Below are positions 8,677 to 17,345 of a DNA stretch of 64,000 nt, one piece after another. The notes beneath the pieces are model-generated. The model did not search any database. It was not told the DNA's origin and saw nothing but the letters and a program-made list of their open reading frames with translations. Position numbers and translations under genes: made by a program. The stretch lies in the NCBI GenBank assembly GCA_963741495.1, contig CAVUID010000015.1, forward strand, positions 496,001 to 560,000, written 5' to 3'. Each line of letters begins with the position of its first letter. The first letter of the stretch is position 1. The stretch is from Sulfurimicrobium sp963741495. GTDB lineage: Bacteria > Pseudomonadota > Gammaproteobacteria > Burkholderiales > Sulfuricellaceae.

Positions 8677-9026
8677 GACTTGCTTTCAAATAGGGATTGA
8701 TAAATAGCCTCGTCAAAACCGAGGGTGAGCTTGCCGTCTTTTTCCAGCACCGGTCGCTTGATGATGCTGGGTTTTTCCAGCAACAACCGAATGGCGCTGG
8801 CCTCATCACTGACAGCGGCTTTGGCATTGTCAGATAGCTGACGCCAGGTGGTGCCCTTGCGATTCACCAGTTTTTCCCAGCCCACCAGCTTGACCCAGGA
8901 TTTGAGCAGCTCTTCGTTGACCCCTTGCTTCCTGAAATCATGGAAGGACACTTCAATCCCACGCGTGCTTAACCAGTTATGGGCTTTCTTGACGGTGCTG
9001 CAGTTGGAGATGCCGTAGATTTTCAT
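8673..9026 (-). CDS. ArsC/Spx-family reductase-like protein (YffB type)
   Basis: This 117-residue thioredoxin-fold protein begins MKIYGISNCSTVKKA. It has one N-terminal Cys in the place of the arsenate reductase nucleophile and a late conserved IIKRPVLEKDGK segment (the ArsC RPV motif). Such YffB-type proteins are usually labelled arsenate reductase, but many have no shown arsenate activity, and the repeated linkage to dapE suggests a housekeeping thiol role. The stop overlaps the dapE start (ATGA at 8673-8676), so the two are translationally coupled. It is the first gene of this operon. Confidence 0.85.
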   Translation of the reverse strand: MKIYGISNCSTVKKAHNWLSTRGIEVSFHDFRKQGVNEELLKSWVKLVGWEKLVNRKGTTWRQLSDNAKAAVSDEASAIRLLLEKPSIIKRPVLEKDGKLTLGFDEAIYQSLFESKS

Positions 9027-9175
9027 TTGAGATTTTTTTCTGAGGAGGGGTCAGGGATTCCATGATGCCGAAGTCGTGGTTTCACTATAAATGATTGAAT
9101 TCGTGTGAATCCAAGCAATTGTCAACTAAGATGTTTTGTAAGTTTGCATCTCAACCATAAATGTTGGAGGCGGGT

Positions 9176-9547
9176 ATGCTTCGTTTATTCATTGGCCTGC
9201 GCTCCCGTCTGATGTTGCTGATTCTGGCAGCTGTGCTGCCGGCCTTTCTGCTGGTCCTCTATTCTACCTTCGAGCAGCGGCGGACGGCAGCTGAATATGC
9301 AGAAACTGATGCGTTGAAGACAGCTCAGGCGGTTGCCGAAGCGCATCGGTCAACCTCTTCTTCCGTGCTACAGGTATTGAAAGGTCTTTCAACCCTGGCA
9401 GAAATCCCGGATAGCAAGTCGGCCGGACCTTGCAACAAGATGTTGCAGAATATTTTGCGTTTCAGCCCTGATTACGCCAATGCGGGTGTTGCACTCAGCA
9501 ATGGTGATGTAGTGTGCAGTGCGCTGCCGTCTGACTACGCCTCTTAA
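9176..9547 (+). CDS. N-terminal fragment of a frameshifted dCache-HAMP-PAS-GGDEF-EAL-REC sensor
   Basis: This piece encodes the first membrane helix (LMLLILAAVLPAFLLVLYS) and the first half of a periplasmic dCache ligand-binding domain, ending NAGVALSNGDVVCSALPS. The frame then stops at TAA. The expected continuation, PLNVEDRVFFQRTVETR, is found in the next forward frame. ATG 9176 is chosen over ATG 9161 because GGAGG lies 5 bases upstream of it. With one base skipped near 9535-9545 the two pieces give a single protein of about 1073 residues. A true stop and a sequence error cannot be told apart here. Confidence 0.7.
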   Translation: MLRLFIGLRSRLMLLILAAVLPAFLLVLYSTFEQRRTAAEYAETDALKTAQAVAEAHRSTSSSVLQVLKGLSTLAEIPDSKSAGPCNKMLQNILRFSPDYANAGVALSNGDVVCSALPSDYAS

Positions 9548-12398
9548 TGTGGAAGATCGTGTTTTTTTTCAGCGTACAGTCGAGACCCGGGCGTTTTCGA
9601 TCGGCGATTATCAGGTCGGTCGTATCGCTGACAAGCGCGGCATTCATTTTGGTTATCCTCTCCTGACTGCTGACAAGCAACTTTGGGGCGTAGTTTTCAT
9701 TCTTCTCGACCTGAGTCGGCTGAATGAACGCCTGGCCGAAACGCCTCACCTTGATGACGGAGATATCGTTTTTTTGCTGGACGGAAACGGCACTATCCTG
9801 GCACGTTATCCAGAGCATGAAAAACATGCCGCCGAGTCGATAGCTGAACTGCCGCTTTACCAGAAAATTCTCCAATCAAATGGAGAAGGGACGTTCGACA
9901 CGGATGCCCTTGACGGGGTAAGACGGATCTTTGCCTTCACCCCGCTGTTCAGCAAACCGGCGTGTTGTGCCTATGCCGTGGTGGGGGTTCCTGCCGAGGT
10001 CGTATATGCGAATTCGAATCGTGCCTTTATCCGCAATGTTTTACTGATGGTCGGGATGGGGCTGCTGGTGCTGGTGCTTGCCTGGGTGGGCGGCAATGTC
10101 CTGGTGCTGAAGCGCGTTCGTGCGCTTTCCGGTGCTGCCAAAAAAATGGGCCAGCGAGATCTCACTGCCCGCTCCGGCTTGCCGCATGACGATGAGGAGA
10201 TGGGGCAGTTGGCGCGCTCGTTCGACGAGATGGCCGATAATTTGGAAGCCTGGCAAACACAGGTAATACAGTCAAACTATGAAATCGAGAAGCTCGGCTA
10301 TCGCAATCAGCTGATTCTGGATTCTGCTGGAGAGGGAATATGCGGGGTAGACAGGGAAGGCAGGATCATTTTTATCAATCCCGCCGGGGCGGCCATGCTT
10401 GGATATCCGGTCGACGAATTGCACGGTCTGCCCATGCATCAAACCGTGCATTGCAGAAACCCTGACGGCTCGGCATTTCCGCTGGAGGAATGCCCGATGC
10501 ATGCAGCGATTGAAGACGGGGTTAGCCATCAAGGCAGCGATGAGATGCTATGGCGCAAGGATGGCAGCAGTTTCTATGCGGATTACACTGTCATCCCCAT
10601 GAGGGAGAGCGGGCAGATTGCTGGCGCAGTGGTGACCTTCAGGGATATCACTGAACGTAAAAGCCATGAGGAGCAGTTGGCGCATCAGGCCACCCACGAT
10701 ACCCTGACCGGACTGGCTAATCGCGCTATTCTCAATGACCGTCTCGGTTTTTTGATAGAACGAGCAGCCCGGGAAAAATCCTCCGTAGCCTTAATGTTGC
10801 TTGATCTTGACCGCTTCAAGGAAATCAACGACAGCCTGGGCCATGGCGCAGGCGATGAACTGTTGCGCACTATGGCGATGCGCCTGACCGATCTGATGCG
10901 CGACAGCGACACCGTGGCGCGCCTTGGCGGTGACGAATTCGTCATTCTGGTGGAAATGAATACAGCGGATAGTGCGATACCGGTTGCCCAGAAAATCCTC
11001 GAAGCGCTGAACACCCCTTTCATCATTTCCGGCCATGAGGTGTTTGCCAGCACCAGTATCGGTATCAGCCTGTACCCCAAGGATGGCGCCAATAGTGAAG
11101 ATCTGCTGAAAAATGCCGATGTGGCCATGTATCTTGCCAAGAAGCACGGGCGCAACCGATTCCGTTTTTACGATGAAAACATGAATGCCAGCTCCGTTGA
11201 AAGGCTGAATCTGGAAACCAGCTTGCGCCGTGCCGTCGACAACGGCGAACTGTTGCTCTATTACCAGCCGCAGGTCAATCTGCATAGCGGCGAGATCATC
11301 GGCGCAGAAGCGTTGATCCGCTGGCAGCACCCGGAAATGGGGCTGGTTTCTCCGGCAAAATTCATCCCGCTGGCGGAGGAGACCGGCCTGATATTTCCAA
11401 TCGGAGAATGGGTGATGCGCACGGCCTGCGCCCAGATCAAAACCTGGCAGGATAGCGGATTGGTGACGCCCACCGTGGCGGTAAACCTGTCGGCACATCA
11501 ATTCAGGCAGCGCCATCTGGTCAAGATGACGACCGGCGTGTTGCTGGATTCGGGCATCGATGCGCGTTACCTGGAACTGGAAATGACCGAAAGCGCGGTG
11601 ATGGAGGATGCAGATCGGGTGATCAAGGTCCTGCGGGAACTGAAAGAAATGGGAACCACGATATCAATCGATGATTTCGGCACCGGCTATTCTTCACTCA
11701 GCTATCTGAAGCAGTTCGCTATCGACAAGCTGAAAGTGGATCAGTCCTTCGTTCGGGAGATTGCGCGTGATCCCAGTGATGCCGCCATCGTGGTCGCGAT
11801 TGTCACCATGGCGCACAGCCTTGGCTTGAAGGTCATTGCCGAGGGGGTCGAAACGGAAGGCCAACTGGAGTACCTGCGCAGCCACGACTGCGACGAAATG
11901 CAGGGGTATTATTTCAGCCGCCCGGTGCCAGTTGAAGATTTCGAGCAGATGTTGCGGAGCGGGCGAAAGCTGATACTGAACGGCCAGACAGAGGGCAGCA
12001 TGCAACGCACCCTGTTGCTACTGGACGATGAAGTCAACGTCACGGCTGCCTTGACGCGCCTGCTGCGCCGTGAGGGGTATCAAATTCTGGTTGCGCATAG
12101 CCCGGCTGAAGCCTTTGAACTACTTGCCACCCATCCGGTTGGCGTGATTCTTTCTGATCAGGGAATGCCGAAAATGAGCGGCATCGAATTCCTCAGCAGG
12201 GTCAAGCGGCTTTATCCTGATACGGTGCGCATTATCCTCTCCGGCTATGCTGACCTGACACTGGTCGCAGAGGCATTCAATCAGGGTGCGATTTACAAAT
12301 ACATCACCAAACCGTGGGACGACAAGGAGGTGATTGGTGCTGTCAGAGAGGCGTTTCAGGAACAGGAAGTGCGCCATTCCGGAAAAATGCGTTCCTAG
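9519..12398 (+). CDS. Main part of the frameshifted sensor: dCache(C-half)-HAMP-PAS-GGDEF-EAL-REC
   Basis: The frame carries the second half of the dCache sensor (residues 1-170) and a membrane helix (about 172-198), then HAMP (about 200-250), PAS (about 264-380) and GGDEF (ARLGGDEF near 468). EAL follows near 596 (GAEALIRW), with an intact DDFGTGYSSL loop. Last comes an unusual C-terminal receiver domain (about 827-955) with phospho-acceptor context LSDQGMPKMSG. Both catalytic signatures are intact, so the protein could synthesise and hydrolyse cyclic-di-GMP under periplasmic and phosphorelay control. The apparent GTG start at 9519 is an artefact of the frameshift; see 9176-9547. It is oriented against the surrounding dap genes. 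Confidence 0.85.
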   Translation: MRCRLTTPLNVEDRVFFQRTVETRAFSIGDYQVGRIADKRGIHFGYPLLTADKQLWGVVFILLDLSRLNERLAETPHLDDGDIVFLLDGNGTILARYPEHEKHAAESIAELPLYQKILQSNGEGTFDTDALDGVRRIFAFTPLFSKPACCAYAVVGVPAEVVYANSNRAFIRNVLLMVGMGLLVLVLAWVGGNVLVLKRVRALSGAAKKMGQRDLTARSGLPHDDEEMGQLARSFDEMADNLEAWQTQVIQSNYEIEKLGYRNQLILDSAGEGICGVDREGRIIFINPAGAAMLGYPVDELHGLPMHQTVHCRNPDGSAFPLEECPMHAAIEDGVSHQGSDEMLWRKDGSSFYADYTVIPMRESGQIAGAVVTFRDITERKSHEEQLAHQATHDTLTGLANRAILNDRLGFLIERAAREKSSVALMLLDLDRFKEINDSLGHGAGDELLRTMAMRLTDLMRDSDTVARLGGDEFVILVEMNTADSAIPVAQKILEALNTPFIISGHEVFASTSIGISLYPKDGANSEDLLKNADVAMYLAKKHGRNRFRFYDENMNASSVERLNLETSLRRAVDNGELLLYYQPQVNLHSGEIIGAEALIRWQHPEMGLVSPAKFIPLAEETGLIFPIGEWVMRTACAQIKTWQDSGLVTPTVAVNLSAHQFRQRHLVKMTTGVLLDSGIDARYLELEMTESAVMEDADRVIKVLRELKEMGTTISIDDFGTGYSSLSYLKQFAIDKLKVDQSFVREIARDPSDAAIVVAIVTMAHSLGLKVIAEGVETEGQLEYLRSHDCDEMQGYYFSRPVPVEDFEQMLRSGRKLILNGQTEGSMQRTLLLLDDEVNVTAALTRLLRREGYQILVAHSPAEAFELLATHPVGVILSDQGMPKMSGIEFLSRVKRLYPDTVRIILSGYADLTLVAEAFNQGAIYKYITKPWDDKEVIGAVREAFQEQEVRHSGKMRS

Positions 12399-12400
12399 AA

Positions 12401-12466
12401 GTCAGTCAAGCCGATATGTCGGGTTGAAACCCGACCTACATTTCTCTCTGTTTCAACTTGACTGAC
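12401..12466. repeat. Nested inverted repeat between convergent genes (REP-like / bidirectional terminator)
   Basis: Outer arms GTCAGTCAAG (12401-12410) and CTTGACTGAC (12457-12466) are perfectly complementary. An inner hairpin GTCGGG-ttgaaa-CCCGAC sits at 12418-12435 and is followed by CTACA. The inner hairpin resembles the GTCGGGTTAACCCGACCTACA-type palindromes dispersed in many beta- and gammaproteobacterial genomes. It fills the 72-base gap between two convergent genes, so it may also end transcription both ways. Confidence 0.6.
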
Positions 12467-12470
12467 TACA

Positions 12471-12896
12471 TCAGCCGCATAGCCGGCAGACTGCAATGAG
12501 AAGCAGGCCTTTGCTGGCCTTGTGCATAGCAGGCAGCAGTTTTTTCAGGCGGCTGTCGTCCACGCCACCCATGGCTAGCGCCAGCAATGCCAGGCCAAGG
12601 GGCGTAATGGCGCATTCCTGAGCGGCTTTCTGCAATTCATCGGAAAACCCGGCAAGGACTTCCTCGCCATCCTTCCGTAGCCATATTAACGATACCTCGT
12701 CATTGCCAGCGCTGACCAGAGCAAGTGCGCCTCCTTCCTCAAGCATCCAGCATTCGATGATTTCCCTGGAAGACGGGATATTGCCGGGAATCTGAGTGGG
12801 GAGGGTGAGGCTGCCGAAATAGGCTTCGCGCAGGTTGGCGTGTCCACCCGGCATGGCCGCAAGTTGTTGTGCGAGGTCGCGATAATAATCAAGCAT
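12471..12896 (-). CDS. Conserved hypothetical protein, 141 aa, coupled to the amidotransferase gene
   Basis: Not recognised. It is a soluble protein beginning MLDYYRDLAQQLAAMPGGHANLREAYFG, with a central beta-rich part (WMLEEGGALALVSAGNDEVSLIWLRKDG) and a hydrophobic helical end that includes two Cys (AVCRLCG). Its start overlaps the end of the asparagine-synthase-like gene by 8 bases, so the two are almost surely co-translated. A role in the same osmolyte or amidation step is possible, but nothing in the sequence shows it. Confidence 0.65.
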   Translation of the reverse strand: MLDYYRDLAQQLAAMPGGHANLREAYFGSLTLPTQIPGNIPSSREIIECWMLEEGGALALVSAGNDEVSLIWLRKDGEEVLAGFSDELQKAAQECAITPLGLALLALAMGGVDDSRLKKLLPAMHKASKGLLLIAVCRLCG

Positions 12897-14676
12897 GGGA
12901 GCTGTCGATATTAATCTGCAGCCACAGTTCCAGCAGCGCCAGATGCCACAGCTTGCTGCCCTGAATGCGGGTGAAGTGAGATTCCGGTTCGGCCAGCAGT
13001 TTTTCTACGTAGGCACGGTTATAGATGCCGCGCCGCAGACAGGCATCGGACATCAGGATAGTGCGCATGAATTCGAGAAAATCCCCACGCACGTATTTCA
13101 GCGCCGGCACCGGGAAATACCCCTTGGGCCGGTCGATCACCGCATCCGGTACCAGGCCGCGGGCGATGGCCTTAAGGGGGAACTTGCCGCCCTCCTTGAG
13201 CCTGAGGGAAGGCGGCATCCGTGCTGCCAGTTCAACCAGCTCATGGTCGAGGAAGGGCACACGGGCTTCCAGCCCCCAGGCCATGGTCATGTTGTCGACA
13301 CGCTTGACCGGGTCGTCCACGATCAGGGTCGTGGCATCGAAGCGCAGCACCTGATCGAGGAAGCCGTCGGCTTCGGGTTTGGTGAGTTCGCGTTCAACCA
13401 GTTCGGCAGTAACGTCGGGCACGTGATAGGCCGGGGTCGCCATTTCCAGGTACTCGGCATGGTCACGGTCAAAATAGTGTTCGCGGAAGCGCTCCACGGC
13501 CTCGCCTGTGGCGGCTTCCATGCGCGGATACCAGAAATAGCCGCCGAATACTTCGTCTGCACCCTGACCGGAGAGCACGACCTTGACCTCTTGCGAGACT
13601 TTTTCGCCGAGCAGGTAAAAGGCCACTGCATCCTGTCCCACCATCGGCTCGGCCATCTGGGCCACTGCCTCTGGCAGGCGTTTCAGCACTTCCGAGTTGG
13701 GGATGAGGTATTTGTGGTGGCGAGTCTTGAAGCGTTCCACCACCTGGTCGGAATACTCGAATTCGTCCGCTTTCTCGGCGCCTTCGCCGACATCCTCGAA
13801 ACCCACCGAGAAGGTCAGCAGGTCGTCCACATGCTCGGCCAGCAGGCCGACCAGCAGGCTCGAATCCAGCCCGCCAGAGAGCAATACACCGACCGGCACG
13901 TCCGAAGCCAGGCGGTGGCGCTCCACGGCGCGAGTCAGCACAGTGCGGGTGGCTTTCAGCCAGTCCTGCTCGGAAAGTTCATGCGCCGGGCGAGTGGCGT
14001 TGAGATGCCAGTAGCGACGCTGGGATACCTGACCCTCGGCGCTAATGGTCATGGTCGTGGCTGGAGGCAGTTTCTTGACGCCATTCAGGATAGTGCGCGG
14101 TGCCGGTACGACTGCATGCAGGGTGAAGTGGTGGTGCAGGGCAATCGGGTCGATGGAGGTGTCGATGCCGCCAGCCGCGAGCAGGGCCTGGATGCTCGAT
14201 GCGAAGCGCAGGCTGGCGCCGTCCAGGGCGTAATAAAGCGGTTTGATGCCGAAGCGGTCGCGCGCCATGAACAGGGTGAGATGGCGCATGTCCCAGATGG
14301 CAAAAGCGAACATGCCGTAGAAGCGCTCGACGCATTTTTCACCCCAGGCATGGTAGGCCTTGAGGATGACTTCGCTGTCGCCTTCGGAAAAAAACTCATA
14401 ACCCAGTTCGACAAGTTCTTTTCTTAATGCTTTGTAATTATAGATTGTTCCGTTGAATACCAGAACCAGCTTAAGTGTCTTGTCGACCATCGGCTGGTTG
14501 GCAAAATCGGACAGATCGATGATGGCAAGGCGGCGATGACCAAAGGCCAGCGGCCCATCGGTGATGATGCCCTCGTGGTCCGGGCCGCGCCGTGCGAGTT
14601 TGCCCGCCATCTGCCGGATGATGGCGATGTCCGATGGCGCGCCGTCGAAGCGCAGTTCTCCGCAAATGCCGCACAT
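12889..14676 (-). CDS. Asparagine-synthase-like amidotransferase, N-acetylglutaminylglutamine amide (NAGGN) type
   Basis: A glutamine amidotransferase class II domain (Cys2 nucleophile in MCGICGE; ARRGPDHEG; FNGTIYNY) is joined to an asparagine-synthase ATP-pyrophosphatase domain (GVLLSGGLDSSLL, LSGQGADEVFGGY). The linker (LHAVVPAPRTILNGVKKLPP) and overall length (595 aa) match the N-acetylglutaminylglutamine amidotransferase branch rather than plain AsnB. That branch makes the osmoprotectant NAGGN in pseudomonads, together with a GNAT/ATP-grasp ligase and a peptidase. Neither partner is in this window, so the substrate is uncertain. It sits between dapD and the hypothetical gene at 12471. 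Confidence 0.85.
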   Translation of the reverse strand: MCGICGELRFDGAPSDIAIIRQMAGKLARRGPDHEGIITDGPLAFGHRRLAIIDLSDFANQPMVDKTLKLVLVFNGTIYNYKALRKELVELGYEFFSEGDSEVILKAYHAWGEKCVERFYGMFAFAIWDMRHLTLFMARDRFGIKPLYYALDGASLRFASSIQALLAAGGIDTSIDPIALHHHFTLHAVVPAPRTILNGVKKLPPATTMTISAEGQVSQRRYWHLNATRPAHELSEQDWLKATRTVLTRAVERHRLASDVPVGVLLSGGLDSSLLVGLLAEHVDDLLTFSVGFEDVGEGAEKADEFEYSDQVVERFKTRHHKYLIPNSEVLKRLPEAVAQMAEPMVGQDAVAFYLLGEKVSQEVKVVLSGQGADEVFGGYFWYPRMEAATGEAVERFREHYFDRDHAEYLEMATPAYHVPDVTAELVERELTKPEADGFLDQVLRFDATTLIVDDPVKRVDNMTMAWGLEARVPFLDHELVELAARMPPSLRLKEGGKFPLKAIARGLVPDAVIDRPKGYFPVPALKYVRGDFLEFMRTILMSDACLRRGIYNRAYVEKLLAEPESHFTRIQGSKLWHLALLELWLQINIDSSHA

Positions 14677-14694
14677 AATCAGAGCCTAAATGAA

Positions 14695-14740
14695 AAGACG
14701 CAAAGTACGCGAAGAAGTGGCTTCGCGTACTTTGCGTCTT
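14695..14740. repeat. Perfect 20-bp palindrome between dapD and the amidotransferase gene
   Basis: The arm at 14695-14714 (begins AAGACGCAAAG, ends CGCGAAG) is the exact reverse complement of 14721-14740, with a 6-base loop AAGTGG. No T-tract follows on either side. It could be a strong RNA hairpin ending or stabilising the dapD message, or a copy of a dispersed palindromic element. Similar GCAAAGTACGCGAAG-style intergenic sequences recur in many genomes. Confidence 0.8.
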
Positions 14741-14754
14741 AGTGCTTCAGTAGT

Positions 14755-15576
<822 letters not shown>

Positions 15577-15592
15577 GATTTTTCCTAAGGTT

Positions 15593-16789
15593 TTATTTGG
15601 CTTTGTTAACGAATTCTCGAATTCTCTGTGCGGCTTCCAGGCACTCCGCCAGCGGTGCGACCAGCGCGATGCGCACGAATTGTTCGCCGGGGTTGGTGCC
15701 GCGTGCTTCTCTCGCCAGAAAACTGCCTGGCAAAACCGTGACATTATAATCCCGGTACAGGCCCAGCGCGAAATCGGTATCCGAGATGGGTGTTCTGGCC
15801 CAGAGATAGAAAGCGGCATCGGGCTGCTCAACCGGCAGCACTTCCTGCAGGATGGGCGTCACGGCAGCGAATTTTTCCCGGTACAGGCGGCGGTTTTCGA
15901 CGACGTGCGCTTCGTCGTTCCAGGCTGCGGCGCTGGCTGCCTGCACAGCCGGGTTCATGGCGCAGCCATGGTAGGTGCGGTAGAGGAGGAATTTTTCCAT
16001 GATGGCCGCATCGCCCGCCACGAAGCCGGAGCGCATGCCTGGGACGTTGGAGCGCTTGGACAGGCTGCTGAACATGACCAGCCGCTTGTAGTCATGCCGC
16101 CCCAGACGGTAAGCCGCTTCCAGTCCGCCCAATGGCGGATTGGCTTCGTCCGGATAGATTTCGGAATAGCACTCGTCGGAAGCGATCACGAAGTGATAGC
16201 GGTCGGAAAGCTCGAACAGGTGTTCCCATGCCGCCAGATCCATGACCTTGCCGGTGGGGTTGCCGGGAGAGCAGGCGTAGACCAGCTGGGTATGCTGCAA
16301 GACGCCTTCCGGAATGTTGTCAAACTCCATGCTGTAGCCATTTTCCGGCAGGGTGTTGAGATAGTAGGGGGTGGCGCCTGCAAGATAGGCCGCACCTTCG
16401 TAAATCTGGTAGAAAGGGTTGGGGGAAATCACCACCGGTTGCGTCCGGTTGGTGTCGATCACCGCCTGGGCAAAGGCAAACAGGGCTTCGCGGCTGCCGT
16501 TGACGGGCAGAATCTGCCTGGCGATATCCAGCGCCGGCACCTTGTAGCGGCGAGTGATCCAGTCGGCAATCGACTGGCGCAACGCTTCGCTGCCCTGGGT
16601 TGTGGGATAATTCGCCAGCCCTGCCAGATTGTCGGTCAATGCCCGGGTAATGAAAGCGGGTGTGGCATGCTTTGGCTCCCCGATGGAAAGATTCACCGGC
16701 ACATGTTCTTTACTTGGGGTGGTTCCCTGAAACAGTTCGCGCAGCTTCTGGAACGGGTAGGAGTGCAGGTGATTTAGGTTAGGATTCAC
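15593..16789 (-). CDS. dapC: Succinyldiaminopimelate transaminase
   Basis: This 398-residue fold-type I PLP aminotransferase performs the amino transfer between the DapD and DapE steps. The substrate-facing N-terminus LSIGEPKHATPAF, the Asp that contacts the PLP pyridine (FVIASDECYSEIYP) and the PLP Lys (FSSLSKRSNVPGMRSG) are visible. It is first in the dapC-dapD unit, which supports the DAP assignment over other aspartate-family aminotransferases. The promoter should lie in the AT-rich divergent spacer upstream (16790-16877). Confidence 0.94.
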   Translation of the reverse strand: MNPNLNHLHSYPFQKLRELFQGTTPSKEHVPVNLSIGEPKHATPAFITRALTDNLAGLANYPTTQGSEALRQSIADWITRRYKVPALDIARQILPVNGSREALFAFAQAVIDTNRTQPVVISPNPFYQIYEGAAYLAGATPYYLNTLPENGYSMEFDNIPEGVLQHTQLVYACSPGNPTGKVMDLAAWEHLFELSDRYHFVIASDECYSEIYPDEANPPLGGLEAAYRLGRHDYKRLVMFSSLSKRSNVPGMRSGFVAGDAAIMEKFLLYRTYHGCAMNPAVQAASAAAWNDEAHVVENRRLYREKFAAVTPILQEVLPVEQPDAAFYLWARTPISDTDFALGLYRDYNVTVLPGSFLAREARGTNPGEQFVRIALVAPLAECLEAAQRIREFVNKAK

Positions 16790-16813
16790 TTGATGTCTTA
16801 TTTATAGGTTTTT

Positions 16814-16857
16814 GTTTTTAAATGAATACATTAAAAAATGTGTATTTATTTAAAAAC
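16814..16857. promoter_or_regulatory. AT-rich 17-bp dyad in the dapC / EamA divergent spacer
   Basis: The arms 16814-16830 and 16841-16857 are inverted repeats with one mismatch (16 of 17), around the 10-base spacer TTAAAAAATG. The dyad fills the 88-base gap between the divergent dapC and EamA-permease genes, whose promoters must overlap it. It is far more AT-rich than the rest of the window. It could be an operator for a dimeric regulator or a bidirectional promoter/terminator structure. Confidence 0.5.
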
Positions 16858-16877
16858 GTAAACTGGAAATTATAGAA

Positions 16878-17345
16878 GTGTTGAGCACGGTTGCAAAACA
16901 GAAAATGCTGGCGATCTCCGGATTGCTCTCTGGCGCGGTGGTCTGGGGGCTGATCTGGTATCCCTATCGCCTGCTCGCCGAGGCTGGGATTCCCGGCTCG
17001 CTTTCCAGTCTGTTGACCTATGTAGTTGCTCTGGCGCTGGGCCTGATCCTGTTTCATGGCGCATTCAGGCGGATTTTCCAATCAGGATGGCTGCCTATCC
17101 TGATTGGCATCAGCGCCGGTTGGACCAATCTGGCTTATGTGCTGGCTGTGATCGATGGCGAGATCATGCGGGTGTTGCTGCTGTTTTACCTGTCGCCTTT
17201 CTGGACGGTGATTTTTGCCCATCTGCTGTTGCGCGAAAAGCCCATACCTGGCGGGCTATGCCGTCATGGCGCTTTCTCTGGCAGGGGCAGTGGTGATGCT
17301 ATGGAGACCGGAGTTCGGCCTACCCATGCCGCAAAACCGGGCTGA
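16878..17345 (+). CDS. EamA/DMT-family permease, N-terminal half (frameshifted)
   Basis: This half encodes the first set of membrane helices of a drug/metabolite-type transporter (ISGLLSGAVVWGLIWYPY onward, to LSPFWTVIFAHLLLREKP). True homology ends near 17240; the residues after REKP are out of frame. The next forward frame continues directly with YLAGYAVMALSLAGAVVM. Reading one C fewer in the CCC at 17239-17241 restores REKPYLAGY and a normal 302-residue transporter. The GTG at 16878 is used as the start; ATG 16905 is an alternative. The substrate is unknown. Confidence 0.7.
   Translation: MLSTVAKQKMLAISGLLSGAVVWGLIWYPYRLLAEAGIPGSLSSLLTYVVALALGLILFHGAFRRIFQSGWLPILIGISAGWTNLAYVLAVIDGEIMRVLLLFYLSPFWTVIFAHLLLREKPIPGGLCRHGAFSGRGSGDAMETGVRPTHAAKPG

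Noticed and set aside
8673..9026. True arsenate reductase and an arsenic-resistance locus
   Set aside because: No arsR, arsB or acr3 nearby; linkage to dapE and the YffB-type sequence point to a different role.
12895..14427. 510-codon open frame opposite the amidotransferase gene
   Set aside because: It mirrors a well-supported enzyme gene; its translation is rich in His, Gln and Val with no domain or signal, as expected for a GC-driven antisense shadow.
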